From Shimia sagamensis (lineage in GTDB: Bacteria; Pseudomonadota; Alphaproteobacteria; Rhodobacterales; Rhodobacteraceae), in the NCBI RefSeq assembly GCF_900182745.1, contig NZ_FXTY01000002.1, positions 310,001-374,000 of the forward strand: a stretch of 64,000 nt of DNA. The letters are read 5' to 3'. Made by a program: the position numbers and the translations under genes. The notes beneath the pieces were generated by a model. That model worked only from the letters and a program-made list of their open reading frames with translations. It was not told the origin of the DNA and did not search any database. Positions 54,143-63,107 of this stretch are shown here, piece after piece (the stretch's first letter is position 1; each line of letters opens with the position of its first letter).

Positions 54143-55369
54143 ATGACAGAGACAGTGACCCTCCCCGCTGACGACAGCCGCGCCAAGCGCAATGTGCTTA
54201 TTTTGGTTATGGCTCAGGCCTTTTTGGGCTCTCAAATGCCGCTGATCTTCACGATTGGTGGGTTGGCTGGGCAGTCTCTGGCCTCAAATGTGTGTTTTGC
54301 GACCTTACCGATTTCGCTCATCGTACTGGGCTCTATGCTCTCGGCAACACCACTCTCTGCGATCATGCAGAAATACGGACGCCGCACCGGATTTGTTGTA
54401 GGAACCGTAGGCGGTGCTTTGGGCGGCGCTGTGGGGGCTTATGGCCTGTACCTCAGCAGCTTCCCGATCTTTTTGTTCGGCTCGCTTTTGACAGGTGTTT
54501 ACATGTCCGCGCAGGGCTTCTTTCGCTTTGCCGCAGCGGATACGGCCTCTGAGGCCTTCCGCCCCAAAGCCATCTCCTATGTCATGGCTGGCGGTTTGCT
54601 TTCAGCCATCATTGGCCCTCAACTGGTCAAGGTTACATCGGACTCTATGGTGGTGCCCTTCCTTGGCGCCTACATCGCGGTGATCGCAATCAATGTCATC
54701 GGGTCCTTGTTGTTCCTATTCATCGACATTCCAAAGCCCCCCGTGCCGTCCGCAGACGCCCCCAAAGGGCGCACTCGGTGGGAGCTAATCACCAGCCCGC
54801 GCATCGCCGTCTCCGTGATTTGCGCCATGGTGGCTTATGCCCTGATGAACCTGGTTATGACCTCAACACCTTTGGCCGTTGTCGGCTGTGGCTTTGAACA
54901 AAATGACGCTGCAGATGTGGTCACAGCGCACGTGCTGGCAATGTTTGTTCCGTCTTTCTTCACCGGGCATTTGATCGCAAAATTTGGCGTCGAGAAAATC
55001 CTCGCCACCGGCATCCTTATCCTTGGCTTGGCCGGCGGCGTTGCACTTCAAGGTGTCGAACTGGAGAACTTCTTCATCGCCCTGATCCTGCTGGGGCTAG
55101 GCTGGAACTTTGGCTTCATCGGCGCAACCACCATGTTGGCAGGCGCGCACACTGTTGAGGAGCGCGGCCGCATGCAAGGCATGAACGACGTGATTGTCTT
55201 TGGCGGCGTGACCGTGGCCTCGCTGGCCTCTGGCGGTCTGATGAATTGCTCCGGAGGCGACGCAGTGACCGGTTGGACCAGTGTGAACCTCGCCATGGCT
55301 CCGTTCCTGATGCTGGCCGGTGGTGCGCTCATCTGGCTGATGTTCCGCCCCAAAGAGGAAATGGCCTAA
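54143..55369 (+). CDS. Major facilitator superfamily transporter
   Basis: A 408-residue protein with about 12 hydrophobic helices. The MQKYGRRTGFVVG stretch between helices 2 and 3 resembles the MFS loop motif (GxxxDRxGRR), and a central hydrophilic loop at about 195-215 divides the halves. A Cys/Gly-rich MNCSGGDAV loop lies between helices 10 and 11. The ATG at 54143 begins the short N-terminal tail; TTG 54137 is less likely. The substrate is unknown, a drug or metabolite exporter being the default guess. Confidence 0.85.
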   Translation: MTETVTLPADDSRAKRNVLILVMAQAFLGSQMPLIFTIGGLAGQSLASNVCFATLPISLIVLGSMLSATPLSAIMQKYGRRTGFVVGTVGGALGGAVGAYGLYLSSFPIFLFGSLLTGVYMSAQGFFRFAAADTASEAFRPKAISYVMAGGLLSAIIGPQLVKVTSDSMVVPFLGAYIAVIAINVIGSLLFLFIDIPKPPVPSADAPKGRTRWELITSPRIAVSVICAMVAYALMNLVMTSTPLAVVGCGFEQNDAADVVTAHVLAMFVPSFFTGHLIAKFGVEKILATGILILGLAGGVALQGVELENFFIALILLGLGWNFGFIGATTMLAGAHTVEERGRMQGMNDVIVFGGVTVASLASGGLMNCSGGDAVTGWTSVNLAMAPFLMLAGGALIWLMFRPKEEMA

Positions 55370-55385
55370 CCAGATTGGCGGGCGT

Positions 55386-56159
55386 TTACCAGCGCCCGCT
55401 CACACCCCGCCACAGCAAGCCAACTCGCTTGCCAAACTCACTCATGCCAAGTGCACCTTGCGCCACACGCTCTGGCTCTGCGGCGGCTTGAGACAACACG
55501 GTTTCCACCTGCCAACAGCTCAAAAATGCTTGACCTGCCTGAGGCGAAACTGCGCCGTGATTGGCGCGTGCCTTTTTGAACCGGGCCAGACCCTCTTTGG
55601 CCAAAGCACTCACCGCCTCAGGTCGCCCATCCACCAACGGAACCCGCTTCTGTGCCTCCAGTGCCGGAATGGCCTGTAGCCAATTTGCAAGGGCCAACGC
55701 ATAGCCCGCATCCAGCGCGACATCCGTGTCACAAGGCCCAAGACTGCGCGCAGCCGCCAACAACAGTGCGCCGCCAGTGTCTTGCAAATATCGGGTTTGG
55801 TGCGCCAGATCTTCAAACGGATCTTTGTAAATATCCCAGCGCCGCGCCTCGATGAGCCGATCCAGCACCTCTGCATCTTCGACACTCAAAACCTCCGCCA
55901 AAGGCGACACAACCTCATGGCGCCGCACGGGTTTGCCTTCGCGGATTTCATCCAGCGCGTCGCGCCACCATTGCAGGCGCATCTCGGCAATCATGGTTTC
56001 CTGCGTCACCCAAGGCGCACGCGCCACCTCGACGTTAAACGCATAGATCGGAAGCAACACATCCCGCGCGACAGGCTTGGCCGCGAGCACGGCAGCAAAG
56101 CGATCGGGGTCTGCGCGCTGTACCAGATCAGCACAGGCGTTTAAATCGTCCTGCGTCAC
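55386..56159 (-). CDS. Squalene/phytoene synthase-family protein (NDUFAF6-like)
   Basis: A 257-residue member of the trans-isoprenyl diphosphate synthase head-to-head fold. IYAFNVEVARAPWVTQETMIAEMRLQWWRDAL near 38-70 is the family core, but the DxxxD metal motifs of real squalene and phytoene synthases are missing. This resembles the mitochondrial complex I assembly factor NDUFAF6 and its alphaproteobacterial relatives, so an enzymatic role in carotenoid or hopanoid synthesis is doubtful. The GTG start overlaps the stop of the citramalate synthase gene by GTGA, so it is the last of a three-gene unit with cysS and cimA. Confidence 0.8.
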   Translation of the reverse strand: MTQDDLNACADLVQRADPDRFAAVLAAKPVARDVLLPIYAFNVEVARAPWVTQETMIAEMRLQWWRDALDEIREGKPVRRHEVVSPLAEVLSVEDAEVLDRLIEARRWDIYKDPFEDLAHQTRYLQDTGGALLLAAARSLGPCDTDVALDAGYALALANWLQAIPALEAQKRVPLVDGRPEAVSALAKEGLARFKKARANHGAVSPQAGQAFLSCWQVETVLSQAAAEPERVAQGALGMSEFGKRVGLLWRGVSGRW

Positions 56160-57805
56160 GCAAACGCTCCCGACGTACGCGCCACCTTTGCGCCGTCACG
56201 CACCAGCTTCCAGTTCAACGCATCCAGCAAGGCCTCAAAACTCGCATCCACTATGTTGGCGGAAACACCAACCGTGGCCCAACGCCGCCCGCTGTCATCT
56301 TCAAAGTCTATTATGACCCGCGTGACGGCTTCGGTGCCGCCATTGGTAATCCGAACCTTAAAGTCCACCAGACGCACGTCATCTATGACCTCTTGATAAG
56401 GCCCTAAATCTGATTTGAGGGCCTGCCAAAGGGCGTTCACCGGCCCTTCGTCACTCATCTCATCCGCGTGATCATTTTTGAAGTAGCTGGTGGTTTTCTG
56501 CCCATTGGGCAGCTGCACCGTGACAACCGCTTCGCTTTCCACCACCAAGTGGCCGCGCGCATTACGGCGACGCTCGGAAATCACCCGATAGCGCTCCACA
56601 TCAAAGAAGCTTTCTGTCAGCCCCAAGGCATCCCGCGCCAACAGCTCAAAACTGGCCTGCGCGGTATCATAGGAATAGCCTTTGGCCTCAGCCTCTTTGA
56701 TGCGGTTGAGGATATCACCAAGCGCTGGATTACCCTTTTCAACCTCTAGCCCCGCATCTGCCAAGCGCTTGCGCAAGTTGCTCTGCCCGGCTTGATTGGA
56801 CATCGGAATGACCCGCTCATTGCCGACCACAGCCGGGTCAATGTGCTCGTAGGTGCTCGGGTCTTTCAGGATCGCGCTCGCATGTAAGCCCGCCTTATGC
56901 GCAAAAGCACTCGCGCCCACAAAGGCAGCCTGCCGCATCGGAACGCGGTTCAATATGTCATCCAGCATCCGACTGGCCCGCGTCAGCCCTTCAAGTGTCT
57001 CAAGGCTCACGCCGATCTCCAGCGTACACGCGTATGGCTCTTTAAGCAGCAACGTCGGGATCAGTGTTGTCAGATTGGCATTGCCACAGCGCTCCCCCAA
57101 TCCATTCAACGTGCCCTGCACCTGACGCGCGCCCGCATCCACAGCCGCCAGAGAATTGGCCACCGCGTGTTCCGTGTCATTATGCGTATGAATGCCCAGA
57201 TGATCCCCCGGAATGCCCGCCGCAATCACCGCTTTGGTGATCTCATAGACCTCACGTGGCAAAGCCCCGCCATTGGTGTCACACAACACAACCCAACGCG
57301 CGCCAGCCTCATAGGCGGCTTTCACCACTTCGAGCGCATAGTCCGGATTGGCCTTGTACCCGTCAAAGAAATGCTCCGCGTCAAACAACGCCTCACGCCC
57401 CTGAGCCACCAAATACGCCACGGACTTCACAACATTCTCTGTGTTCTCAGGCAAAGTGATCCCAAGCGCTTTGGTCACGTGGAAATCATGGGTCTTGCCC
57501 ACCAAACACACGGCCTCTGTGCCTGCATTCATCACCGCCGCCAGCACATCATCGTTCTCCGCCGACATGCCTGCCCGTTTGGTCATGCCAAACGCTGTGA
57601 AGGTTGCGTTCAACTTTGGCTTGGCATCAAAGAACTCACTGTCGGTCGGGTTCGCTCCGGGCCAGCCGCCCTCGATGTAGTCAATGCCCATCGCGTCCAA
57701 AGTGGCCGCAATCTGCGCCTTTTCACTGGTGGAAAATTGCACACCCTGTGTCTGCTGCCCATCACGCAGCGTGGTGTCGTAGAGATAGAGGCGGTCTTTG
57801 TTCAT
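56156..57805 (-). CDS. cimA: Citramalate synthase
   Basis: A 549-residue enzyme that joins pyruvate and acetyl-CoA to (R)-citramalate for isoleucine synthesis. [17 protein letters not shown] at the start carries the catalytic DTTLRDG motif; [37 protein letters not shown] near 207-243 holds the zinc-binding HTHND and the GxGERCGN signature. The C-terminal third is a LeuA-like dimer/allosteric domain. ATG 57805 lies right before the first strand and overlaps the cysS stop by ATGA. Confidence 0.93.
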   Translation of the reverse strand: MNKDRLYLYDTTLRDGQQTQGVQFSTSEKAQIAATLDAMGIDYIEGGWPGANPTDSEFFDAKPKLNATFTAFGMTKRAGMSAENDDVLAAVMNAGTEAVCLVGKTHDFHVTKALGITLPENTENVVKSVAYLVAQGREALFDAEHFFDGYKANPDYALEVVKAAYEAGARWVVLCDTNGGALPREVYEITKAVIAAGIPGDHLGIHTHNDTEHAVANSLAAVDAGARQVQGTLNGLGERCGNANLTTLIPTLLLKEPYACTLEIGVSLETLEGLTRASRMLDDILNRVPMRQAAFVGASAFAHKAGLHASAILKDPSTYEHIDPAVVGNERVIPMSNQAGQSNLRKRLADAGLEVEKGNPALGDILNRIKEAEAKGYSYDTAQASFELLARDALGLTESFFDVERYRVISERRRNARGHLVVESEAVVTVQLPNGQKTTSYFKNDHADEMSDEGPVNALWQALKSDLGPYQEVIDDVRLVDFKVRITNGGTEAVTRVIIDFEDDSGRRWATVGVSANIVDASFEALLDALNWKLVRDGAKVARTSGAFA

Positions 57806-59301
57806 TTGAGCGCCTCGACTTCCGACTTCAGGCACTCAACCAGATCCGAAGACGGTTCGTCCTGCATGTCTAAGGTCACCATGTCAGCTGAAACTGATAG
57901 CTTAAGCCCAATGGATGCAGCAAACTTCTTGAAGCGATCAACTTTGTCGAACGACTTGGTTTCCTTTGCCTGCTTATAAGCATCCCGGAAATTGTCGCTT
58001 GCTGCAACAAGGACGTTTCCAAGTTCTGTTGAAATCGGAAAAGAAGTAAAAATATGATAGCCAGTTAAGCTATTGTCTTTGAACTGTTTCCTAGATTCGT
58101 CGCCAAGAAAGCCTAACCATCTAGCGTTATCCAGTAGTTTTTGCGGATCGTTATGGAGCGCTCGCAGATACGTGATTGCGAGGTGCGTATTGAGATCGTC
58201 AGCTAATGCGTCGACAAGCCGTTGATCAGGGGTGAACTCGCTGGCCGGAACAGGGTCCAGCTCAATCGTTCTCCGCATCCAATGATCAAGGTCGGCTTGA
58301 GCCTCTTTCCGCTTCTTCTCAGTCCAATCCATCGGTTTACTGTAGTGCGTTCCTAGAAACACAAACCGGATCACTTCCCCGGAAACACCCTGATCCAGCA
58401 AATCCCGCACCGTAAAAAAGTTGCCCAAAGACTTGGACATTTTCTTACCTTCCACCTGCAACATCTCATTGTGCAGCCAGTAGTTGGCAAAATTGGAACT
58501 TGTGTTGGCACAGCAGCTCTGGGCAACTTCATTCTCATGGTGCGGGAACATCAAATCATTGCCGCCCCCGTGAATGTCGATGACATGGGGCGCAGCCAGT
58601 GCCGCCTCGGACAAAACGCCAGCTTCCAGAGGCCTCTTCCAAAGCAACTCGTCGGCCATTGCCGAACATTCGATGTGCCAACCCGGACGCCCCCGCCCCC
58701 ACGGGCTTTCCCAGCCGGGTTGCTCGGCGTTAGACGGCTTCCACAGCACAAAATCCATCGGATCTTCTTTGTAGCTCGCCACCTCAACCCGCGCGCCGGC
58801 AATCATGTCGTCCACGGACCGGCCCGAGAGCTTGCCGTAGTTGTCATATTTGCGCACCCGGAACAGCACATGCCCCTCATGCGCATAGGCAAACCCATCC
58901 GCAATCAGCTTCTCGATCATGGTGATCATCTCACCGATGTATTGCGTCGCCCGCGGCATATGGTTTGGCTCCATCGCCCCCAACGCGCCCATATCATCGA
59001 GATACCACTGCGTGGTTTCCGCCGTGATCTCGCCAATGCTGCGACCGCTCTCCGCCGCCCGCGTGTTGATCTTGTCATCCACGTCGGTGAAGTTGCGCAC
59101 ATAGGTCACGTGATCCGCGCCATAAACTTCGCGCAACAGGCGATAGAGCACATCAAACACCACAACAGGCCGCGCATTGCCGATATGCGCGCGATCATAA
59201 ACAGTCGGCCCACAGACATACATCCGCACATTTTCAGGATCGATCGGCTCAAACACCTCTTTCTGGCGTTTCAGCGTGTTGTGCAGCTTGATCTCAGTCA
59301 T
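57802..59301 (-). CDS. cysS: Cysteinyl-tRNA synthetase
   Basis: A 499-residue class I synthetase. Cys30 in [18 protein letters not shown] is a zinc ligand next to the HIGH-like [13 protein letters not shown] and HHENEVAQS supply the other ligands, and KKMSKSLGN is the ATP-binding KMSKS loop. Residues 1-345 are typical of the order. The last about 150 residues (plus-strand 57810-58280) have noticeably more A/T and an uncommon sequence, as if the anticodon-binding region had a different origin. The ATG at 59301 has GAGGAG upstream. First gene of the cysS-cimA-squalene-synthase-like unit. Confidence 0.94.
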   Translation of the reverse strand: MTEIKLHNTLKRQKEVFEPIDPENVRMYVCGPTVYDRAHIGNARPVVVFDVLYRLLREVYGADHVTYVRNFTDVDDKINTRAAESGRSIGEITAETTQWYLDDMGALGAMEPNHMPRATQYIGEMITMIEKLIADGFAYAHEGHVLFRVRKYDNYGKLSGRSVDDMIAGARVEVASYKEDPMDFVLWKPSNAEQPGWESPWGRGRPGWHIECSAMADELLWKRPLEAGVLSEAALAAPHVIDIHGGGNDLMFPHHENEVAQSCCANTSSNFANYWLHNEMLQVEGKKMSKSLGNFFTVRDLLDQGVSGEVIRFVFLGTHYSKPMDWTEKKRKEAQADLDHWMRRTIELDPVPASEFTPDQRLVDALADDLNTHLAITYLRALHNDPQKLLDNARWLGFLGDESRKQFKDNSLTGYHIFTSFPISTELGNVLVAASDNFRDAYKQAKETKSFDKVDRFKKFAASIGLKLSVSADMVTLDMQDEPSSDLVECLKSEVEALK

Positions 59302-59561
59302 AAGTGGCTCCTCGGCACACGGTTGGTCCGTGGCGGGCTTACCAATTCTCAAACATGTTTGAAATAGAAGAACAGCCCGCCTGACAATGTCAGCAGGTAA
59401 TGCAGCAAATAATAAAGGTGCGTGCAGTGTTCATGGCCGCGACCCTATGCGGGTGGTGATCGACGGTCAAGCCCGACATCTCTGAATTGACTGACTGACC
59501 GCTTTGACGGTGACGCAGAAAACCTGCGCCACCGTCTGGAAGCTTCTTACGATTTAGTCGC

Positions 59562-60596
59562 TCAAGCCTGACGCAGAAGCTTCAAAACAGCCTGCCGACG
59601 CGCAGCGAGTAAGGTTGCCTGATTGGGCACACGTTTCTTCTCACATGCATCACCGATCCACAGCTTTGCCCGCGTCAACCGTCCCAACGGAAAGGCCTTT
59701 GGTATCGCGATTGACCGTCCAGTCTGCGCCAGAATGGTCAAGCCAATCCCAACCGCGGTGATGGCCGCGCCAAACCAGCTCACCGGCCCATAGCGCTCTC
59801 CAAGCAAAGCCACGCCAACAATCAAACCCACAGCGGCAGCGACAAAGCCAATCTGGCTCAACATCACCGGTCCACCGACCCGTTGCAGTTGGAAAAACGC
59901 CGGAATGGTCAATGCAGCCGCCACCATTTGGGCTGTTGCAGCCCAGGGAACCTCCGCCACGGTATGCAGCGCAATGCCTTCGCCACGCAAAACCATCACC
60001 ACAACCAAGGCAACAATCGACACCATCTGGCTCCAAAACGCCAGGGCAATGGGGTGCTCGCCCTCAGGCCAATCCAACGTGCGGTAAACATTCCCGGCTG
60101 CCAGGATCACCGGAATGGTCAGCCCAACCAGTGACCAAAGCAACGTGCCTTCGACCCCGCCACGCCCAAACGCAACCATCAGCGCACCAACCAAGCCAAA
60201 GGCGATCCCAAACAGGCCCAACCGCGACGGCGTCTTCAAACCAAACAAAGACGAAACCGCCAATGTGGCCACAGGCGACAAAGCAAACATCATGCCCACC
60301 TGCCCCGCGCCCAGTTTTGGCACCAAGCCAAAGATCATCACATTGATCCCCGCAGAGGTCACCAATCCGGTCACCAACACGTAGCGCAGCAACTGACCAC
60401 GCGGCAGCCTCAACTGACCACGTAAGGCCACAAAGGGAAACAACGCCGTACAAGTACCAACAGACACCAACAGCGCCCAGACCATCGGCGGTACGCCCGC
60501 CGCCGCGGATAACTTGCTGAGCGGGAACCCCACGCCCAGCAAGGTGCCGCACCAGATCAACAAGCCAATTGGCCCAGCTTTCTGCAAGTCAGGCAT
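59562..60596 (-). CDS. EamA-family (DMT) transporter
   Basis: A 344-residue protein with about ten hydrophobic helices in two EamA repeats (about 8-135 and 150-285), plus a longer basic cytosolic tail of about 50 residues (from RSIAIPKAFPLG to the end), which is unusual for the family. Likely exports a metabolite or drug. Its start overlaps the stop of the VOC gene by 8 nt, so both are under the SoxR-type promoter at 61000-61030. The 260-bp gap to cysS holds an imperfect 13-bp hairpin at 59508-59538, maybe a terminator without T-run. Confidence 0.83.
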   Translation of the reverse strand: MPDLQKAGPIGLLIWCGTLLGVGFPLSKLSAAAGVPPMVWALLVSVGTCTALFPFVALRGQLRLPRGQLLRYVLVTGLVTSAGINVMIFGLVPKLGAGQVGMMFALSPVATLAVSSLFGLKTPSRLGLFGIAFGLVGALMVAFGRGGVEGTLLWSLVGLTIPVILAAGNVYRTLDWPEGEHPIALAFWSQMVSIVALVVVMVLRGEGIALHTVAEVPWAATAQMVAAALTIPAFFQLQRVGGPVMLSQIGFVAAAVGLIVGVALLGERYGPVSWFGAAITAVGIGLTILAQTGRSIAIPKAFPLGRLTRAKLWIGDACEKKRVPNQATLLAARRQAVLKLLRQA

Positions 60597-60963
60597 AGCT
60601 GATCACCTCGTATTCAATGTCGTCAGGCCCATCGAAATAGAACCGCTTGCCCGGTTCATAATCCGCATGGTTCATAGGAACAAAACCCGCCGCCTTCACG
60701 CGCGTCTCAACCATGTCCAGATCGCCCACCACAATCCCGATGTGGTTCAAACCTCCAGCCCGATAATAGCTCGTCTCTGCATTCTGAATATCGACGGGTG
60801 GCGCATATAGCGCGAGATAGCTCTCGGTCTCTCCGACATGCACACTCCGCCCTCCGTGAATGGAGTCGCCTTCCCACCGCACCTGCCAATCAAACAGCTC
60901 ACACAGCATCGACGCAGTTGCTTTTGGATCTCGTACCGTCAGGTTTACATGCTCAAGTTTCAT
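60589..60963 (-). CDS. VOC-family protein (glyoxalase/bleomycin resistance-like)
   Basis: A 124-residue vicinal-oxygen-chelate protein with two beta-alpha-beta-beta-beta units. MKLEHVNLTVRDPKATASMLCELFDW supplies the first metal His (His5), GGLNHIGIVVGDLD the second half, and FYFDGPDDIEYEVISY the last Glu ligand. It could be a lyase, a dioxygenase or a drug-binding protein. It is divergent from soxR with the sox box between them, and co-transcribed with the EamA exporter, which suggests defence against redox-active compounds. Confidence 0.85.
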   Translation of the reverse strand: MKLEHVNLTVRDPKATASMLCELFDWQVRWEGDSIHGGRSVHVGETESYLALYAPPVDIQNAETSYYRAGGLNHIGIVVGDLDMVETRVKAAGFVPMNHADYEPGKRFYFDGPDDIEYEVISYA

Positions 60964-60999
60964 GGCTCTGGTCCTTCCTCAGAATTTCTCTATGGACTC

Positions 61000-61030
61000 A
61001 GACTAATTCCTCAAGTTAACTTCACTACAA
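61000..61030 (-). promoter_or_regulatory. SoxR box and MerR-type promoter of the VOC/EamA operon
   Basis: CCTCAAGTTAACTT at 61009-61022 matches the left 14 bases of the E. coli soxS operator. On the minus strand it lies between a -35 TTGTAG (61030-61025) and a -10 TAGTCT (61005-61000), 19 bp apart, the long spacing that MerR-family activators need. This strongly suggests SoxR activates the VOC/EamA operon when its 2Fe-2S cluster is oxidised. Confidence 0.8.
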
Positions 61031-61061
61031 GAACTTCTAATTGTTTAAATTCAGATAGATA

Positions 61062-61553
61062 ATGAAAACCACACCAAAACTTCGCCTGCGCCCCACCGGT
61101 CTGACCATTGGCTTCATCTCCGAACGTACTGGCCTCGCCCCTTCGGCGATCCGGTACTACGAGGAAGAAGGCATCGTGCACCCACATCGCACAGACACCG
61201 GCCAGCGCCGCTTTGAACGCGCTGATATCCGCCGCTTGTCATTTGTGATGATCTCGCAGTCCCTAGGCTTTTCCATCGCAGAGATCCGCACCGCTTTGGA
61301 CAGTCTTCCGGCAAACCGCACACCAACCAAGGCGGATTGGCAGGCTATCTCTGAATCGTTTCGCCAAAAGCTCGATGACCGAATTTCCCAGATGACTAAA
61401 CTGCGCGAGCAGCTTGACGGCTGTATAGGCTGTGGCTGCCTCAGCCTGTCCAATTGCAAGCTCTACAACCCCGACGACCGCGCCCGTACCCGCGGCACCG
61501 GCCCCCGCTACTTGATGGGCGACAGTCCCTCAGATCTAGGACAAGACGCCTAA
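61062..61553 (+). CDS. soxR: SoxR redox-sensing regulator (MerR family)
   Basis: A 163-residue MerR-type regulator. The HTH starts at about residue 14 (LTIGFISERTGLAPSAIRYYEEEGIVHPHR), followed by a dimerisation helix. The cluster motif Cys-x2-Cys-x-Cys-x5-Cys (CIGCGCLSLSNC, about 126-137) binds 2Fe-2S and defines SoxR. It reacts to superoxide or redox-cycling metabolites by distorting the 19-bp-spaced promoter on the opposite strand. There is no soxS gene, as in most non-enteric bacteria, so it acts directly on its targets. Confidence 0.93.
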   Translation: MKTTPKLRLRPTGLTIGFISERTGLAPSAIRYYEEEGIVHPHRTDTGQRRFERADIRRLSFVMISQSLGFSIAEIRTALDSLPANRTPTKADWQAISESFRQKLDDRISQMTKLREQLDGCIGCGCLSLSNCKLYNPDDRARTRGTGPRYLMGDSPSDLGQDA

Positions 61554-61704
61554 CCCGCCCGCGAAAACGTCAGGCAATTCCGACCCTCTATCGTTCGTTC
61601 CCGACATCGCCGCGACGGAAATACCCCCTATCACGACATTGAATTTGACTTGTTCTCCTGCCCTCTGTCACCACGGGCACAAAGGACAATAAGGAGTGCG
61701 GGAT

Positions 61705-62880
61705 ATGAAACTTTCGCAGCGCATCACCAACATCACCGGGGGCGGATCTGACGGCTGGGATGTCTTCTACAAAGCCCGCCGCATGATTGCCAAGGGCGTC
61801 GACGTGACCGAACTGACCATCGGCGAGCACGACATTCGCACCGATCCGGTGATCCTCGCCGCTATGGACCAATCCGCCCGCGGCGGACACACTGGCTACG
61901 CCATGGTACCCGGCACCCAGGAGATGCGCGAGGCCGTTGCGGCCCGCCTGACCGAACGCACTGGCGTGCCCACCAGCTATGAAAACATCCTGATCACGCC
62001 TGGCGGTCAATCAGCCTTATTTGCAGCACATGTTGCCACCTGTTCCCCCGGGGATCGCGCGCTTTACATCGATCCCTATTATGCCACCTACCCCGGCACC
62101 ATTCGTGGCGTTGGGGCAGAGCCGGTGCCAATCCGCACCCACGCCGCTAATGCGTTTAAGCCTAAAGCGGAAGAGATTGCTGTTGAAGCCACCAAAGGCG
62201 CCGCGTCCCTGCTGGTCAATACACCCAACAACCCAACCGGCACTGTCTATGGCCGGGACACGCTCAACGGCATCGCACAGGTCTGTAAAGAGCACGATCT
62301 CTGGCTGATCTCTGATGAGGTCTATGACACGCAGGTTTGGGAGGGCGAACATATCAGCCCACGCTCTTTGCCTGATATGGCAGAGCGCACCCTTGTTGTC
62401 GGCTCTATGTCCAAGTCCCACGCCATGACAGGCTCTCGGATTGGCTGGATCGCAGCCCCAAAAGAGGTCATCACGCATCTGATCAACCTCGCAACACACA
62501 CCACTTACGGCGTGCCCGGCTTTATTCAGGACGCCGCAGTGTTTGCTCTGGCACAAGGAGAAGAGCTGGAAGCAGAAATCGCCGCGCCTTTTGAACGCCG
62601 CCGCGACATTGCCAAAGACATTCTGGCCAATCAAAACACAGTAGGCCTCGTTCCGGCTCAGGGCGCGATGTATATCATGCTCGATGTACGTGCGACGGGC
62701 CTATCTGGCGAGGCCTTTGCCAACTCGCTGCTCGACACCCACAACATCGCAACCATGCCCGGCGAAAGTTTTGGCCACTCGGCCCACGGCCACATACGCG
62801 TGGCGATGACAGTGGATGACAAGCGGTTCAAGTCCGCCCTGCAAACGCTGGTCGATCACGCCGAGCACCTCGCCGCATAA
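61705..62880 (+). CDS. Class I/II pyridoxal-phosphate aminotransferase
   Basis: A 391-residue fold-type I PLP enzyme. ITPGGQSALFAAH near 99-111 binds the cofactor phosphate, VNTPNNPTGTVYGRD near 175-189 holds the conserved Asn, LISDEVYDTQVW near 205 the Asp, and VGSMSKSHAMTGSRIGW near 233-249 the Schiff-base Lys and the phosphate-binding Arg. AAGGAG lies 8 nt before the ATG. The amino donor and acceptor are not evident. It stands alone upstream of the MttB-like gene and is co-oriented with it. Confidence 0.88.
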   Translation: MKLSQRITNITGGGSDGWDVFYKARRMIAKGVDVTELTIGEHDIRTDPVILAAMDQSARGGHTGYAMVPGTQEMREAVAARLTERTGVPTSYENILITPGGQSALFAAHVATCSPGDRALYIDPYYATYPGTIRGVGAEPVPIRTHAANAFKPKAEEIAVEATKGAASLLVNTPNNPTGTVYGRDTLNGIAQVCKEHDLWLISDEVYDTQVWEGEHISPRSLPDMAERTLVVGSMSKSHAMTGSRIGWIAAPKEVITHLINLATHTTYGVPGFIQDAAVFALAQGEELEAEIAAPFERRRDIAKDILANQNTVGLVPAQGAMYIMLDVRATGLSGEAFANSLLDTHNIATMPGESFGHSAHGHIRVAMTVDDKRFKSALQTLVDHAEHLAA

Positions 62881-62976
62881 TTTCAAAGCCGCGTTTTGTC
62901 CAAAAACGACATCTGTCGCAATTGGACATGACGCGGCGCTTTGAGATTCGCAAACTCCTTGTAAGAGGAGAGGCAA

Positions 62977-63060
62977 ATGCAAGGCGTGCGCTGTAAAATC
63001 AAACTTGTGAGCCGCACCATTGGTGCGGATCGCGGTCGCGCCGCCCGAGGCCGCCCGTAA
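62977..63060 (+). CDS. Small Arg-rich leader ORF (27 codons) upstream of the mttB-like gene
   Basis: ATG at 62977 with the strong Shine-Dalgarno AAGAGGAGAGG 4 nt before it, stop TAA at 63058-63060. The 27-residue product has 7 Arg and 2 Lys (MQGVRCKIKLVSRTIGADRG and so on). A perfect 7-bp hairpin (63012-63018 with 63022-63028) lies inside it. The RBS is far better than that of the following methyltransferase gene 47 nt later, so it may be a leader peptide or a translation-control element. No homologue that I recognise. Confidence 0.45.
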   Translation: MQGVRCKIKLVSRTIGADRGRAARGRP

Positions 63061-63107
63061 GCGCCATCAAATTCGTTTTTGATAACTCTTACAGGACCTT
63101 ACATCAT

